DNA of 64,000 bases from Armillaria gallica (Eukaryota; Basidiomycota; Agaricomycetes; Agaricales; Physalacriaceae), in the NCBI GenBank assembly GCA_037576215.1, contig JBANDB010000005.1, forward strand, positions 4,836,001 through 4,900,000. The letters are read 5' to 3'. Below the pieces are notes generated by a model that saw only the letters and a list, made by a program, of their open reading frames with translations, searched no databases and was not told the origin of the DNA. Positions 21,159-34,459 of this stretch are shown here, piece after piece. The position numbers and the translations under genes were made by a program. Positions within the stretch are counted from its first letter, which is position 1; every line of letters begins with the position of its first letter.

Positions 21159-23027
21159 CTATGCTGTAGGTTTCTGAAATATCACCTCTTGAGAATCAGA
21201 ACCAGATGGCGTAGGATTCATCAGTTCCTCGGCCGAGTCAAAATTCGACTCCAGAGTTCCCTGACTCGAATTTTGTCGCTTCAAATCAGCCGGGACGGCC
21301 GATTCAAACGTATCTTTATCACCGCTGAGAAGTCCCTCCTCGAGGGCAATGTCATCATCTGAGGTGTGGCAAGCCTGCTTGCGTTTCCTCTTCGTAACCT
21401 AAACAAAAGAAGTAAGTTTCCATCTAAGATGAGAGGAACCAAGACGCACAGCAACGTATAAGGCAGAAAACAGGATAATAAGAGTTCCCAACACAGAAAG
21501 TACGTGTGGTGTAGAGTGGAAGAATATCCTTTCTGCAAATGATGCAAAGATAATCTGTATAGGTGTGAGATAAAACGCGTCGGTTCACAACAATAGTATG
21601 AATACCTGGGTATAAATAGCTATCGTACCACGCCCCGCCGTCTCTCGTTGGAGTCCCATAGTTAAGGCAACCTGTCAGACGTCAGCTAATGTAAACGCTG
21701 CACGATAAGAAGTTCTCCCACCTGCGCAAAGAAACCCAGAAAACCTATCACGCCCAGCAATGCTCCCCATGAAAGCTGAGTCGGGATAACCAAAGGTGCG
21801 CGCATGACGATCATACTGGAGAGGAAGCGTATGAGCTCGCATGCCTCCTCACGAAATCCAATGGCCTACCCGATAGACCCGACGATGACGCTTTGTGCAG
21901 AGAATGAAGTCAACGCGTGTAGAGGATGAGCACGTTTACCAATTGCGCATAAGGATGTATCTATATGCCTTCAGCTTGATCGACACTAAGAGCGGCATAC
22001 ATTGTACTCACAAGCGCCCGTGGAGCCTAGAACACCAATAAGTGCGACGCTAAATTTTGTATTAGCCGTAGCAAGCCGGTAGTGGAGCTTTCTCTCACCC
22101 TACGGCCATAAGTCTCTCCTGAGGAGTTACGACCGTTTCGAGCTCTTCTGATAAGGGTACTCCATCGCTGATGAGATCCAGGTTAGACTCTTCTCCTAAG
22201 CGTCCGAAAATAAAGGTCGGTCTCGCAATGAGGACGACGCCAACCAAGCTGCTTACTGTTGAGTTCAGAATGGATGATATAATCAACGAGAACAGAGTGG
22301 CACTCACATCCTGCTAAGGCCTCTCGGAAATTATACTTTTCCTTTAGGAATATGGCTCCAGATATCCCAGTACAAAATGGAGCGAGGAATGACAAGACTG
22401 TAGCATCCGAGAGCGATAGATACTTTAGACAGAAATATGTGCCAAATAACCCAAAGAATCTAAAATTATGTCTGTCAGGGAAATGCGCGCTTGTGAAATA
22501 ATGGCCTCGACTGTACCCCGAAAATCCCCGGAAGACGAGTAATAGTCGCACTCCCTTTGGCCCTAGGAATGGATCGTTCACGCCTGCATAAAGCCTTGTA
22601 ATATAAGTACTTGCTATATCCGACATAGAAACGCGCCTTACATGTATCCAACGCTGCAGACATAGGTTATGGACTGTCAAAAACTCGTCACGAAAACTCG
22701 AGCGATCAGAACACGCGATAACGGACGGACCATTCGGACGACAATCAACTACAGGATAATACGTTAGATCAGACGACTTTCAGGTTATTTCTTGCCTACC
22801 TCAAAGGTTCCTACTGGCGGATCTATTCCGTTCAACTCTTTCACTGCAACATTGACACCCGAGAGAAGAAACTGCGACAAAGTAACCAGTAGAAGACCAG
22901 CATTATCACGCGTAATCTTCTGTGCTCCTTCAACTACACGGCGCCATCTAGATTTGGACTCAACAACTGTCAAGCCATCGCTTGGGTTCGACAAGAGGAC
23001 ATAGTCATCATTTGAGGAGGTCACCAT
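21159..23027 (-). CDS. EamA/DMT-superfamily membrane transporter
   Basis: A member of the drug/metabolite transporter superfamily; the substrate is unknown. It is heavily interrupted by introns, and I could join consistent phases through most of it. A cytosolic N terminus from ATG 23027 leads to LLLVTLSQFLLSGVNVAVKE, PPVGTFE|LIVVRM|SITYVCSVGYM, LGPKGVRLLLVFRGFSG|FFG, then LKYLSLSDATVLSFLAPFCT and the classic SGAIFLKEKY end of the first EamA repeat. The second repeat gives SSLVGVVLIARPTFIFG, a loop with acidic residues, VALIGVLGST, GALLGVIGFLGFFAQ, RETAGRGTIAIYTQ, IIFASFAERIFF and LGTLIILFSALYVA. A charged C-terminal tail ends at 21159. About ten membrane segments are expected, and no stop is seen in the exons. 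Confidence 0.82.
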
Positions 23028-26000
23028 GATTGTAAGAGGGAAAAAATCGGGCTCGACCTCTTAAAATCGAACGCACTACTCAGTCTGTGATAGACCAGCA
23101 CAGACGAGTGAATGAACAAGAGAGAGGTACCGGTGCACGATAACAAACTGCCTCATCATGATTGTGGGGTGCAACCCGGCACTTCGGCAGATCGGCATTT
23201 TGACAGGTACGTCGGGATTTGTCGGCCCTTTTGCTCTTACGTCCGACTGTCCGACTCAGCGCCCAGGCCATTCATGAGTTCAACGTTGCTAAAGGTAGCT
23301 GAAGCATGCAGCACGGGCAATGGAATGGTCGGTACGTTTGCAAAACACGCTCAAACAGCATGATCATACTGGACTAACTGCCGCAGAAACACCACGATAC
23401 GGGTCTAACCTTGTTTTTTCTGGTTCACACAGTAAGTTACCGTGGACCTCCAGCCTTTGAAACAACTCTGGGTTCGACCCCTGCGACAGTTCTGCCTACA
23501 ATGCCTCTTCTTGTTCTCAGGATCCTTCAGCTTGCTATATACGGAGATGCTGTTTTGCTGTTTCGTTGAGGGATCATGATGGTATTCACACATCATCCTG
23601 GATTCTGGCGCTGTACGGAGATTGCAATAGCAATTGCTATTATAACTTTGTAGGGACGAAGCTAAATTGACAAAGCCCAGCGCCTATGAAGGCCAAGCTT
23701 TCTCATAATTGTCGCTTCTTTCAACGATTTCCATGGTTTAATGAAGAGTCACTTCGCATCTTCCTCCTTAATAATACAAAGTTACTGTCTCCGAAACTGC
23801 CAGGGTGGCCCTCCATCTTAGGCGCCTTATACCCTTAGACAGGGTTGCAATACCGCTCTGCCCGTTGAATCTATGTACGATCATGATCGATTGGATTGAT
23901 ATAACTTCGCTAACGAATGTCGCAGCCATAGAAGAGAAGTCAAGAGCATTTGGACAAGTGTCATGAATACACCTGTGAGAGTCTTCTTTCTTGTGCCTTC
24001 CCTCTCTGATTGGCGCCCTTCCTTAGTACATCCTTCCTGTCTTGCTTTGTGCGCAGAATACAATACGATGGTGAATCAACATCAATCCTAAGAGCCGGCC
24101 GTATACAGATAGTTTCTCGGGGCCGTTGGGAATGCGATACTCCGGGTAGGTACCACTCACGCTGCCATCACTTCCGTCAGCTGAAACTCGTATGGTTCGG
24201 TGGTTCATCATCTAATTATTCAGACCATGTATCAAGAAGTACAATACGTGCAAGCTCGTATTTAATTGCAGTCACCTCGTGTTGACGGTACGTGGCAGAA
24301 TCCGTGACAGTGATGATCAGATGGCGGGTACGTCCGTGGCATTAGAATCCCATACTTTCTATCGGACTCCGAATGATCTATCCCAGTTAATGAAGAGGGA
24401 AGGAACTAGACTGTCTCCCCATAGTATGGAGGAGGTTCATTTTTAGCCTACGCCACGCTTAAAAGCCTACTTCTTCAGTAGCCGCAGCGCGTGAACTGTG
24501 CGATTTCATGCGGATGTCACAGGCTGGATCCATATCATCAACGCCGCGGTAGGTGTCCTCACGCATTTGACCGCAGATCAGCTTGATACAGCTTAGCGGA
24601 AAATCCAGGATTTTACGCTAGCGGCCACATGGCATTGTCACAGTGTTGATGCACACGAATGTTGGAATCCTAGAAAAGCTAATCAATAGTTTACTTGACA
24701 CTGTCGTGATGACGGACGGCGCCGTGCACACTCAGAAGGAGAGCGGCGGTATTCGCTATCATGAGTAGCTCGGATCCATGCAGCGGTCGAGTCCCGAGAA
24801 GAAAATCCGTAGTGACTCACCAAGACGCAGAGATCGAACGCCGGCGTGTGAAGGACACCACCAATATGATATCAAGTCCGTAGCGCGTTGCCAACGAGTG
24901 ATCTCGGACCTGTGACATTCGGATAAGCACTGGTAAGCGACTCGGGGGTGATGCATATGCTCAATCCCTATGGAGGTATTTTGTAGCATTGCACCATGAC
25001 GCCACGAAGGGAAGAGAGTTGTCGAACCCGAGGGTCGTCGAATCCAACCTACTCCCGATAGCGCAGGATCAAGAACGAGTTCATAACATTGAATGTTTGT
25101 TACATACGTAGATTTGAATTTGACTAAGACATTTTGAGTTGTGCGGTGACCGGTGCGCACTGAGGTGGTCAATATAATAGAATGATGGCTCAGGGAAACG
25201 AACGGGACCCGACGATATGGTTGGTGACGTAGTAACAGGTTGAGTTGAAGTGGGGTTGTCATATGAATGTGCGGATTGACTGGCGAAATGATATATGTAA
25301 TTCCTTGAGACGCGTTCAGTGGCTTGCTGTGGACACGAGACCGAACACAGAAGTTCTTACGCGTGGGTTTCAGCAAGATATATATACCATGCGACCGCCA
25401 ATCAGAGTCCCCAGGGTCGGCCAGTTAGTCCCGAATCACTGGTGCTTCTTATCTAAAGACTGCACAAGCGCATTTAGCTGTCTTTAGTTCCTGGATTTTA
25501 CATTGTCAAGGCATGTAAATCGCCGCAAACCGACGTAAAATTGGAATTAGGAATGAATGGTATCGGGAGAGCATCCGGTACAACATGTGAATCGTTGTGA
25601 TAGAACTTGTATGAAGGACGGCACCACCCAAAATGTGTGATCCTTTTCCGCCCCAAATCCGGGGTTTTTTTCGCACCTATTTTACCAGAACCCGTCCTGA
25701 AAAACAGCTAATTCTTGTTCCATTGCGTGGAAGAAATTGACAGATTCGCGTTATGTCTGATGCCAGATGCAGAAGGTTTTTGAGAAATTGGAGTGCGCTG
25801 TACCGGTCGCGATTGTTTTTCCCCTAAAGCCAACTCTCTTCCCGAAAATCTCTGATGCCGATGATACCCGAGTCGCTGCAATTAGCTATATGGTTGCTCA
25901 GCTACGCGAGCCTGCGATCCATTTGCGTAATCCGGCGACCCTTAGTAGGACGGCAAGTGAACAAACATCCGTAACTTCAAACGTCGTGGGGGATCCTGGG

Positions 26001-28264
26001 GGATCGGGGCGTCATGCGTCAGTTGTTGAGCACCATGAGAAAGTTATATAGAATCAAACACACGGGACACATTCCATAGCGCTACAAAACGGTAGAGTAG
26101 CATAACAACGAGCAGGGGCAGAGTCCTAAATAGTCTTAGTGTACTGTACCCCCGTGTCGCCGCGCATAACGTAGAGTGTTGCGGGTTACCAGGGCCTTGA
26201 ATATAGCAGGCCTTCATCCAAATGCTGTAGTAGGACCACGAAATGGTGTTTTTCAGTGCAGCACGGCTTTCTTTATACCCACAGCTAAAAGTATTGTGCA
26301 CTACACGTTCAGTCGTCAGAAAAAAAAAAACTCAAGTCAACAAGTAGCCAGAGCGTGCTGTAAACCAAAAATTGCGATCCATTTGCGCATGCCGACCAAC
26401 CTTAGTAGTCTTTCCTTTCAATTTTCACTGTCAATAGCATCTGGTGATATTTAGGAAGGAAGGAAGGAAGTTTTATTACCCGACTTTAGAGTAGAAATAC
26501 ATTGCAATATACGTCTACAAGTGTGGGCCCGACTCAGTCTGACGAGGTCATGTAGTTCCTATTTAGTATTGAGGGGCGGAATCTGGTAGGGATTCACTGA
26601 GTGACAAGTATGTTAATACAGTGTACTACGGGTCCTTGGGACACAACAATAGTAAACCTAAAAATGTGCTACATTAAATTAGTTCTGAGGCCTAAATCTT
26701 TTTGAGACCATGCTAGGACATCTCACAAGTAAGGACCTCCAAGGCGTAAGTATTTGATGTCACGCATGGGGCACCCATCCGACAAATCACAGTCTGAAGG
26801 GACGAGCGTAGACAATCGTAGGTCTCTCCATCGCACATGTGGAGTTGAAGAGAAGAGGTGATGTTTTATTAGGTATCTGACCTAACATTTTGGCACAGTC
26901 CAGTTGAGCGAGCGAAGATAGTCGTTCAGACGCGTAGAGTAGTCATCTTGCTATGACGTTCTGGACAATCACCGGGCGGGGGTAATTGTGGGGAAGAACT
27001 AACATTGTGGGAACTATACATCTGCTCATCCGCAGTTATACCACATACTCGGATTGATACGAGCATTAGTGGTAACATTGCAAAGATAGGTCAAGGCAGT
27101 AGTAGAACGAGAGCCCAAAATTAATTCCAATCGGGACCTATGGTGTGCAGGGAAACATAGGACATCAAGGGATAGCTACTGGGTCGAATCTAACCTGAGA
27201 AGGTGGCGTCTACGAATTGATTGCTATGGGCAACAAAAGTAGTACATACTACATAGATAGACGCTGCCAGGTCCTGTCGGCGGCGAGATCACTGACGTTA
27301 ATGGACTCTCTTCCGTTTGGCCTAGATAAGACGCTGATTCCCGGGACCGAAAGAGGATATAGAGGACGACAAGACGGTGCGGTTGATCCATCAAGAAGTG
27401 ATTGCACTCGTGGCAGACGGAGGGGAGAAATAGAGGAGCGTGTAAAGAGCGTGTCCGCTCATCGACGGTGGGGGATTCAGAGACAGAAAGAATGTGTAGG
27501 GTCTAGATTAGAGGGACCCTGGAGAAGCAGTTCGCTGGCGAGATCGACGATGGACATGTTGCGAAACGTAAGCCAAGAGAGGAAAGTCCGCAAAGGCTGC
27601 GGTTTCAGCGGTTCACGTGGTGAAGCTATTTGTATTTTGTTCTGACGAATTGATGAGAAACCAGATGGAGAGAGCCAGAGAAGGTCGAGATAGAAAAGGG
27701 AGCAAAGAGAGTCGCAAGACAGATTATGGTTCGAAGACTTCTTGGGTACCAGACTGTTGGAAGAGCAATAGAGAGAAGCCGGCAGATGGGGATGGTAAAC
27801 AGGAATTCCAAATATGCTGTGTACTTGGTGAAGTCCGGCAAGCAAGCAGGATATAGTTCCCCCCTCCCAGAGCTGTACAGTACCGCAAGATACAGACATA
27901 TGTACGTCTTCACCGACGATTATACTCGCTAAGGAAATCGGGGTCTGTGTGTACCGGGGTCGTAAACGCAATGGCTGTGCACGGGTCAGCATCCGAATTC
28001 GGCAAGTTCGGCAGTCGTTCGGACCGAAGGTTTCAGGAAGGGCCGCAAACAAGGACAATGCGATTAGCCAATGAAGAGCTAAATAGTCGAGGGATCTTAC
28101 CACTCCGTCGTCCCCTCATCATTCCTTCCCTCTGTTGTCGCTGCCGCCGTCGTCGTCCCCCGCGTCGTCCCCGTCGCTCTCGCTGTCCCTCTTGTCGTTC
28201 TGCTTCTCCCCTCCAGTCTTTGTATATCTGTATCCATAATATCTTATAGCACCTATAGCCCACC
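23028..28264. other. gene-poor stretch
   Basis: I cannot support a complete gene here. Points of note: a degenerate SDR-like scrap around 24510-24600 (+) reading HIINAAVGVLTHLTADQLDT before a stop; a 205-codon ORF at 24759-25376 (-) with no recognisable feature; and a GGAA simple repeat at about 26454-26470. The last kilobase is probably promoter of the gene at 28265 and is strongly pyrimidine-rich around 28130-28210. Confidence 0.4.
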
Positions 28265-30691
28265 ATGTCTACCCAGCCAATCGCTCTTCCATCTCGCAGC
28301 AGCCCCCGTAATCATATCTCTAATTCCAACAATGCCGACTATATTATGTCTTCAGGCTCGTACACGGGGTCCAACGGCAACGGCTCGTTCAACCCGGCTT
28401 CATACACCAGACATTTCCTTGGTTCGCCAATATCATGGCGCTCGACGTCCTTTGGGCTTGGTGTACGGTTCCAAGGGAGTCCTATGGAGCACTTCATTGG
28501 GTCTCCAGAGTACGTGAAAGCCTTGGTTTAGTTTGGTTGCCATTGACATTCCGGATCTCACAGACAGAAACCGTCGCTCGACTCCGACGTACGGAACGCG
28601 CTCAGCGCCCTCGACCGGGAAAGTGAATTTGTAAGTACTTCATCCGTTGTCGACCGTCTATTCTTGCTAACGGACGCTTCCAAAGTGTCGAGACTACAGC
28701 TGCTGTGGGATGCATCTGAATGACCTGCACGCTCTGCTAGAGCACTTTGAAGAAGTCCACGTCGTCGTCATTGACCCTACGGCACCTCAGGCGCAAGCTC
28801 AGCTCCAAATTCCTTTCAATCCTCAGGTTGTTTCGACACTTTCGTCGCCTGGCCACGCTCAGGGCCAGCAGATGCAACAGCAGCAACTTCAGCAGCAGCA
28901 CTCGGCTCAGTCTTACGGTGTCGCCTTTGACCCCGATGAGATGGATTTGGAGGGGCCCCCGTCGTCTGGAGCACCAAGTTTGAGATCGTCTCCTTCATCT
29001 GGGGCTCCCACGCCCCCGGACACCCCGATAACGACGCCTTTGTCTGCCTATCCGTCGCCTGGTATTCCTTGTCAGCAGCCGGCATACTATCTGGACAAGT
29101 CGCAAGTACAAGTTCAGACCCAACTGCAAACCCAGCACCTCCCTCACTCACCGTATGTTTCGCAGCCCCCTTCGCCTAATTCCGGTGCACATCAACCCGT
29201 TGCCGCCTTCGACACCAAGACCCTGATTCGCCGTTCCTCATCAAGTGCCATATCTACCACGCCCTCTTCCCTTGCCAATGCCAATACGCCTGTCCCTACC
29301 AGTCCTATCCACCATCAGACTCGACCTCAGCTGAATCTCAACTTGACGGCTGCTCATGTGCAACACACGCACAATACACACAGTCCTCTTGTGGAGGCAT
29401 TCAATTACGGTCGATATGGTGAATCATTCGTTGGAATGCCGGGTTCCAATATGGATTCTATGGATACCTACAGCTCTAGCATGCTTGATGCCCATCGTAC
29501 GCACAACAGTAGCAGCAGCAGTCTAGCTGGTGCTGTTGAGGAATGCGTCCCGCCTGCTCTTCTCTTTTCCAATTCGGCTACACCGGAAAGTACACCGAGC
29601 ACGAGTCGCGTTCCCTCTCCCCATAGCCAGGCACAACAGGCTTCGGCTAATGGTGGTACGTCGCCTACGTCTCCTTCTGCGGCAAGCGGTCCAGTTAGCG
29701 CTGGGGTTCCTTCGGTCCCTGTTGTATCCAAGGATCCTAATGCTTTGCGGCTGTCATCCTCCGTATCGAGACCCGCTACGTCGTTGCTATTATCGAAGCC
29801 CTTCAAATGTCCCAAGCCAAATTGCAATAAGAGTTATAAGCAAGCCAATGGTACGTCACCCTTTCAAGCTCATTCAGGCAGTCCACTTATGTCTTGAATC
29901 CATCAGGGCTGAAATACCATATGACACATGGCAGTTGCAACTTCGCACCTCCGAAAGACCTTGAACATGTCCAGGCACTTTTGGAGCGTAAACGCCGAGA
30001 CAGAGCAGCGGCAGCGGCAGCCGGCGGGTATCCTGAATCATCCGATGCTTCCCAGCCATCTACACCACTCCCGTCAAATCCATCAACTCCTACATCTCCT
30101 TATCCTGATCTACAAATTTCCGACGCGGAGATGCGCGAAGTAGAGCGAGAGGCTGAGCGGCGTCTGAGGCCTTTCGCCTGTGGCGTTGGCGACTGCCAGA
30201 GGAGATACAAGAACATGAACGGGTTGCGATACCACTACCAGCACTCGGGGGAACATGGGGCTGTGGGATTGGCGTTATTGGCCAGTGGAGTTCACGAGTG
30301 TCTCGGCAATAACGGGGGCAGCAGCAGCGCGAGTAATAGTCGCGAGGCTAGCGCCGTCAGAGGTGACAGGGAAGGGAGGAAGATACGTGTTGGTGGCAGT
30401 GCGCCGGGCAGCCGTTCGGGTAGTCTAAGTCGTACCGGGACTCCGGTGCCTGCTGTTGGTATGGGACAACTACCTAACCATACCCAGCAGTACGCCCCGC
30501 CGTCGCAGCCGCCCCAATACCAGAACCAGATCGCGTATCAGCAACGATTCGCAGAACACCAGCGTGCACAGTACGCCCAGCAGCAGCAGTTCCAGCAACA
30601 AGGGATGATCATTCAGCAGTCACAGCAGTATGCTGCTGTGCTCTATCCACCTGCGTCGGCAGTCGGAATGGATGTTGCCATGTCGGGTTGA
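28265..30691 (+). CDS. SFP1: SFP1-type C2H2 zinc-finger transcription factor
   Basis: A probable relative of yeast Sfp1, a regulator of ribosomal-protein genes and cell size. Exons are 28265-28509, 28564-28630, 28686-29850 and 29907-30691, with GT-AG introns of 54-56 nt and all phases joining, giving about 753 residues. ATG 28265 has a good context (CACCATGTC). Residues about 105-130 form the family signature CRDYSCCGMHLNDLHALLEH followed by FEEVH. A long Gln/Ser/Pro-rich low-complexity region follows (poly-Gln near residue 165). Then come two split C2H2 fingers: CPKPNCNKSYKQANG|LKYHMTHG, interrupted by the last intron, and CGVGDCQRRYKNMNGLRYH. The Gln-rich tail resembles an activation domain. 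The SFP1 assignment rests on the N-terminal signature plus the paired C-terminal fingers. Confidence 0.85.
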
Positions 30692-31931
30692 TCAGTGTTT
30701 CTAAGGACTCGGCGGAGTTGGTCCAGTCATTCTTTGTGTTGTCGTCGACGTCGACTTGGAGCCTTTGTGGGTCGATTTGTCGGATTAAAAAGTATTAACC
30801 TATACATACCTATTTGTTTTTCACTATCCCTCCTCAAAGCATCTCTCTTTATTGCTTCTGTTGCCGTGTTTACCAGTACCTTATCTCTCACATTACTTGC
30901 TTTACTAGTACATTCTTCATCCTTTTCTTTCGTTTTTTCCGGCTTTCTCATCCGATACTCACCTTCCTCCCTCCCGCTCTCGCCGCCTTGCCAACAATCG
31001 ACGACGGCTCCGCAATTTGCCTCACCGCCTCTGCTCGCACGACCTTCAATTCCGCAATCGTAGGGTCGATACTGGCACGCCTCCTACTACATGTACATTA
31101 TCGTACGGCCGACATCGACAAAAAGTAATTTCCTGCCCAAAACATCGAAAAAGCTCAAAATTAGACATTTCGGCGGTGCAACTTGGTGCGACAAGCTATC
31201 TTCGTGCGCATCCAGGGAGACTGCTTTCATCAATCCGAATACTCTCTCTGTCAATAGATGCGACCTCCAGCTTCAACCGTCATCGCTATTTCGGTTCTCG
31301 GTCCCCGTTTGCTCGTCTGGTCCTTGTTGTCATCGTCGCTATCTATCATATTTCCCTTCCCCCATCTACATTAGTTGCCCTCACCACTTGTCTTCTATTA
31401 CTTACCTCGATTAAGTACGAGGAATATCTACTGTATGCAATATACTTACTGGCTCAAAATGTAGCTCTTGTATATTTTGTATATCTTTTGTTCTCATGGT
31501 GGCGGCGCATACCATGTTAAATGAGAGAGTTGTATATAATACGAAGGTTGCCTCGACGTGTTCTAGAGTAGAATTCTGGATTGCGCCTCATAAGGAGGTG
31601 GCGCTTAGAGAAGCTGCTGTTCACGTTCACATGGATGTCAGAATGCTTATTGTGTCCGGGCTGAGAAAGAATCGCACTTTGGACGCTCCGTTCTATTTCC
31701 GGTGTGTTTTGATGCAGGGTCGTGTGTCTGACGTATAGACAAGGAAGCGAGGGAGGTTACATACGTACAGTGCAGGCATAAACTATCGTGGAGTTTCATT
31801 AGACACTTGCCTGAGTCGGTATCTGTTCCGTAGGGACCCCAGGACCGACAACGAGGGGAAGGGCTCGAGAGGGGAGAACCGGAGTTTCAAACCTGCTAGC
31901 GCCACAGAAGATCGGTACTCGGGCGGACACC
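30692..31931. other. 3' flank of the SFP1-like gene
   Basis: Several overlapping ORFs (up to 167 codons at 31017-31520) lie in pyrimidine-rich sequence with no domain or intron logic. I read this as 3' UTR and spacer rather than genes. Confidence 0.4.
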
Positions 31932-32517
31932 TTACTGGTTAGAGTTTGAGTTTACACCCAAGTTCGGAAGTCGCGACGCGTCATCATCTATTACGCGACA
32001 TTCTTGAAACAGAGTTCTGTATGTTATAATTGAAGGAACGTGTTTGATGAGATTCGGAATTCCTCGGCCGAAGCGCACAAAGAGCGTTGACAGACCCTCG
32101 TGGCTGCTCGCGAAGAATATAACGTGAAGAGGCTTGTTGTCTTCGTGTGCGTGGACGAGATTTCCCAATCTGATTTCCAAGGTGTTTCCGGGGGATGAGG
32201 TTTTGAGATGTTCATAGGGAGATACTGTTTGCTGGCCTATTTTACATAAAATTTATCATAGCAGCTTACTATGCATATGGTGGTTGTTTCGAAATGGTTG
32301 GGATGTCCGCCGGGATCTGTATCGGTATTGAAAACCGCGACTCATATAACCTCCAAGTTTTTATCTAGCCCGCCCCAACACCGCCACTCGATACCCTCTA
32401 CAATGGCCCTGACATGATGTGATAATTTCGTGGTACCAGCACTCTTCCCTGTGAAGAGCTTGATTTCTTCCCACTTGAAGTTCCCAGAGGAAATCTTCGA
32501 ATTCTGTATAACATAGA
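31932..32517 (-). pseudogene. unknown protein gene with one nonsense codon
   Basis: The minus-strand reading looks like real coding sequence. It runs NFKWEEIKLFTGKSAGTTKL through VRAIVEGIEWRCWGGL and KNLEVI, meets TGA at 32342-32344, and continues in the same frame as VAVFNTDTDPGGHPNHFETT. After a 33-nt candidate intron it gives GQQTVSPYEHLKTSSPGNTL and HVIFFASSHEGLSTLFVRFG, ending at 31932. Reading the TGA as a mutated CGA gives an uninterrupted segment. I do not recognise the family. The 5' end is not resolved. Confidence 0.4.
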
Positions 32518-33038
32518 TCACGTGGTGCTGGGCTTAGTCATTTCCCAAAATGGGAAAGTATCTGAGTCTAGGCTTTGATCGAGGGGCGGGTATGAGCGGC
32601 CCTTGAAAAGGGTGATGGCCGGTGCGCGGCATCGCGCGTCGTCCCTCCTACTCTGCACGCTCGCGCTGCTCTCGTAGGCATGCCTTAATACTGTACTATG
32701 CATCCTCAAATCATAGCTGATGTGACCATACTTAGATTATCACCCGTAGGTGATCGTGAACCTGAGGAACACGAGCACCTAGCCAGTGGCGACACTGAAT
32801 ATTGTCCTCGCGACGATGTGCTCATCAAAGAGTCAACAGCAATATTCCCATGCTTGACAGGCATCCAGAGCGATTCGACGGCAACAGAAATGAAAACACG
32901 ATAAAGGGAGAATGAAAGAAGTAGTTTGAGTTCTATTAGTGATTAACGCTGGCTTCCTGATGTACAAAGAGAACTCACTGATTAACAGTGCCAACAGTAC
33001 ATCTACTAACTTTGAAATATTGCAGACCAGCCGATATT

Positions 33039-34269
33039 CTAAGGATTATATAACGCCTCCTCTCCCACCGCCTGACTCCACCAATCCATGAAATCCATAT
33101 CTGCAAAGTCAAATGCCTGCTGACTCGGCTGGTCCAACTGACTCCAAAGCCATCCTAGCCAGGGAGTCCATCGCGTATCAAGCGCCGAGAGAATCTTGGC
33201 CGCCTCATCCCCCCACTGCTTTCTCACCCACCACGGACCGTCCTCCGCGACTCGTTTCATCATAACGCAGTAATGTGCCAAGATGATAAGTGCACGCGGT
33301 TTTCCCTCTGCCAGCAGGCGAAAGAACATATTAGGTACCAGGGACCACCACATACATGATGCGTATGTACAGTAGTCTTTCTGGAACGAAGCTCTCCACG
33401 ATCTCCCGAGGATGCGAATCGCGTCTTTATACATATCATACACCGATACATCTTGCAGCTCCTCGACATCCGGCTGAGAGTCTGCCGTGTTCAACAGTGC
33501 CGACAGAGATGATGAAAAGGGACCTTCCATGGGAATAGAGGATATTGTTGGCGCCATGGTGGTCAACATCGGACTCAGGACGCCTTCCCGGAGCCGTGGC
33601 CAACTCTTCAAGACCCTGGGGGTAATGGAACGGGTCGTGGTATACCATTCGCTCGAGTATATTGACGTCGTAGCGAACTCGTAGAGCGCAACGAGCGCCA
33701 TGGTGACAAAGAGCGCGTTAATGTCCACCATGTCGTCCCTCTCTATCTTGTGTAGCCCCATTTTGGCCTGCCTGTGGTAAGTGCTCGCGGCTACAGCATA
33801 CTGCCCTGCCGTGGGATTGGCATGATGAGCATGGAGTGCCGACATTGCAAGAATCGCGTGGAGTAGACACTGATTTTGGGGACTGAACGCGATTTTAGGG
33901 ACGACAATTTTCCATACGCTTACTGCGGCAGGATCAGACGAAAGGGAGTGCGAAGTAGAGGTGGCATAGTGGTGCATTAGTTCGAGAGTTAGCAGGTCGA
34001 ATGTACCTGCAATATTAGTACGCCTCGATATCGTGAAAGGGGGGTGTTTTGGGGTGCTAGATTTGGAATCAGGTTGTGGGGTATTGATCCAGACACATTC
34101 TACGCCTCTCCTCGTACAATTCTTGCACAATGGAAGTTCCTCGTCGCACTTGATTTTAAAGTCAGAGTCAGCCGAACGAGGGCTGACTGTGAGGGCAAAC
34201 CTTGACTTTGCGTTGTTTGCATGTTCTGCATCCACTTCGTGTCTTGTGGTGAGCGCGAATTCGTGGCAT
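33039..34269 (-). CDS. Zn2Cys6 fungal-specific transcription factor
   Basis: Exon 1 starts at ATG 34269 and encodes SGCRTCKQRKVK. A 52-nt intron (GTTTGC to CAAG) joins it to CDEELPLCKNCTRRGVECVW, completing a perfect C-X2-C-X6-C-X6-C-X2-C-X6-C binuclear zinc cluster at residues about 14-42. The remainder, about 350 residues in one open frame, resembles the fungal-specific regulator domain: an AILAMSALHA helix near residue 125, LFVTMALVALYEFATTS, and an acidic/Trp-rich C terminus. It is probably nuclear; the target pathway is unknown. Reading the intron as coding would lose the first two zinc ligands, so the spliced model is preferred. Confidence 0.88.
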
Positions 34270-34459
34270 AATATTTTGTGGAAAGAGTAACAACACAGCC
34301 ATGGACGCGCTGTTATGTTGATAATTATAAATAAATAAATAATATATGTCGCGTAAATATATTAAATAACTAAGTAATCAATTTCCAATTCAAAATTAGC
34401 ATCATTGCTGTGTCGCGCGTTTAGCTTTCTGCACTACTACCACTAGACTGCCTTTCTCA

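Noticed and set aside
23455..23500. B-box-like GGTTCGACCCC as a tRNA gene
   Set aside because: The flanking T stem does not pair and no acceptor stem or A box is present.
24759..25376. 205-codon minus-strand ORF
   Set aside because: Longest ORF in the gene-poor stretch, but with no domain, no plausible splice neighbours and an unremarkable composition; chance is likely.
31017..31520. 167-codon plus-strand ORF after the SFP1-like gene
   Set aside because: It lies in pyrimidine-rich 3' flank and its hydrophobic stretch follows from the base composition.
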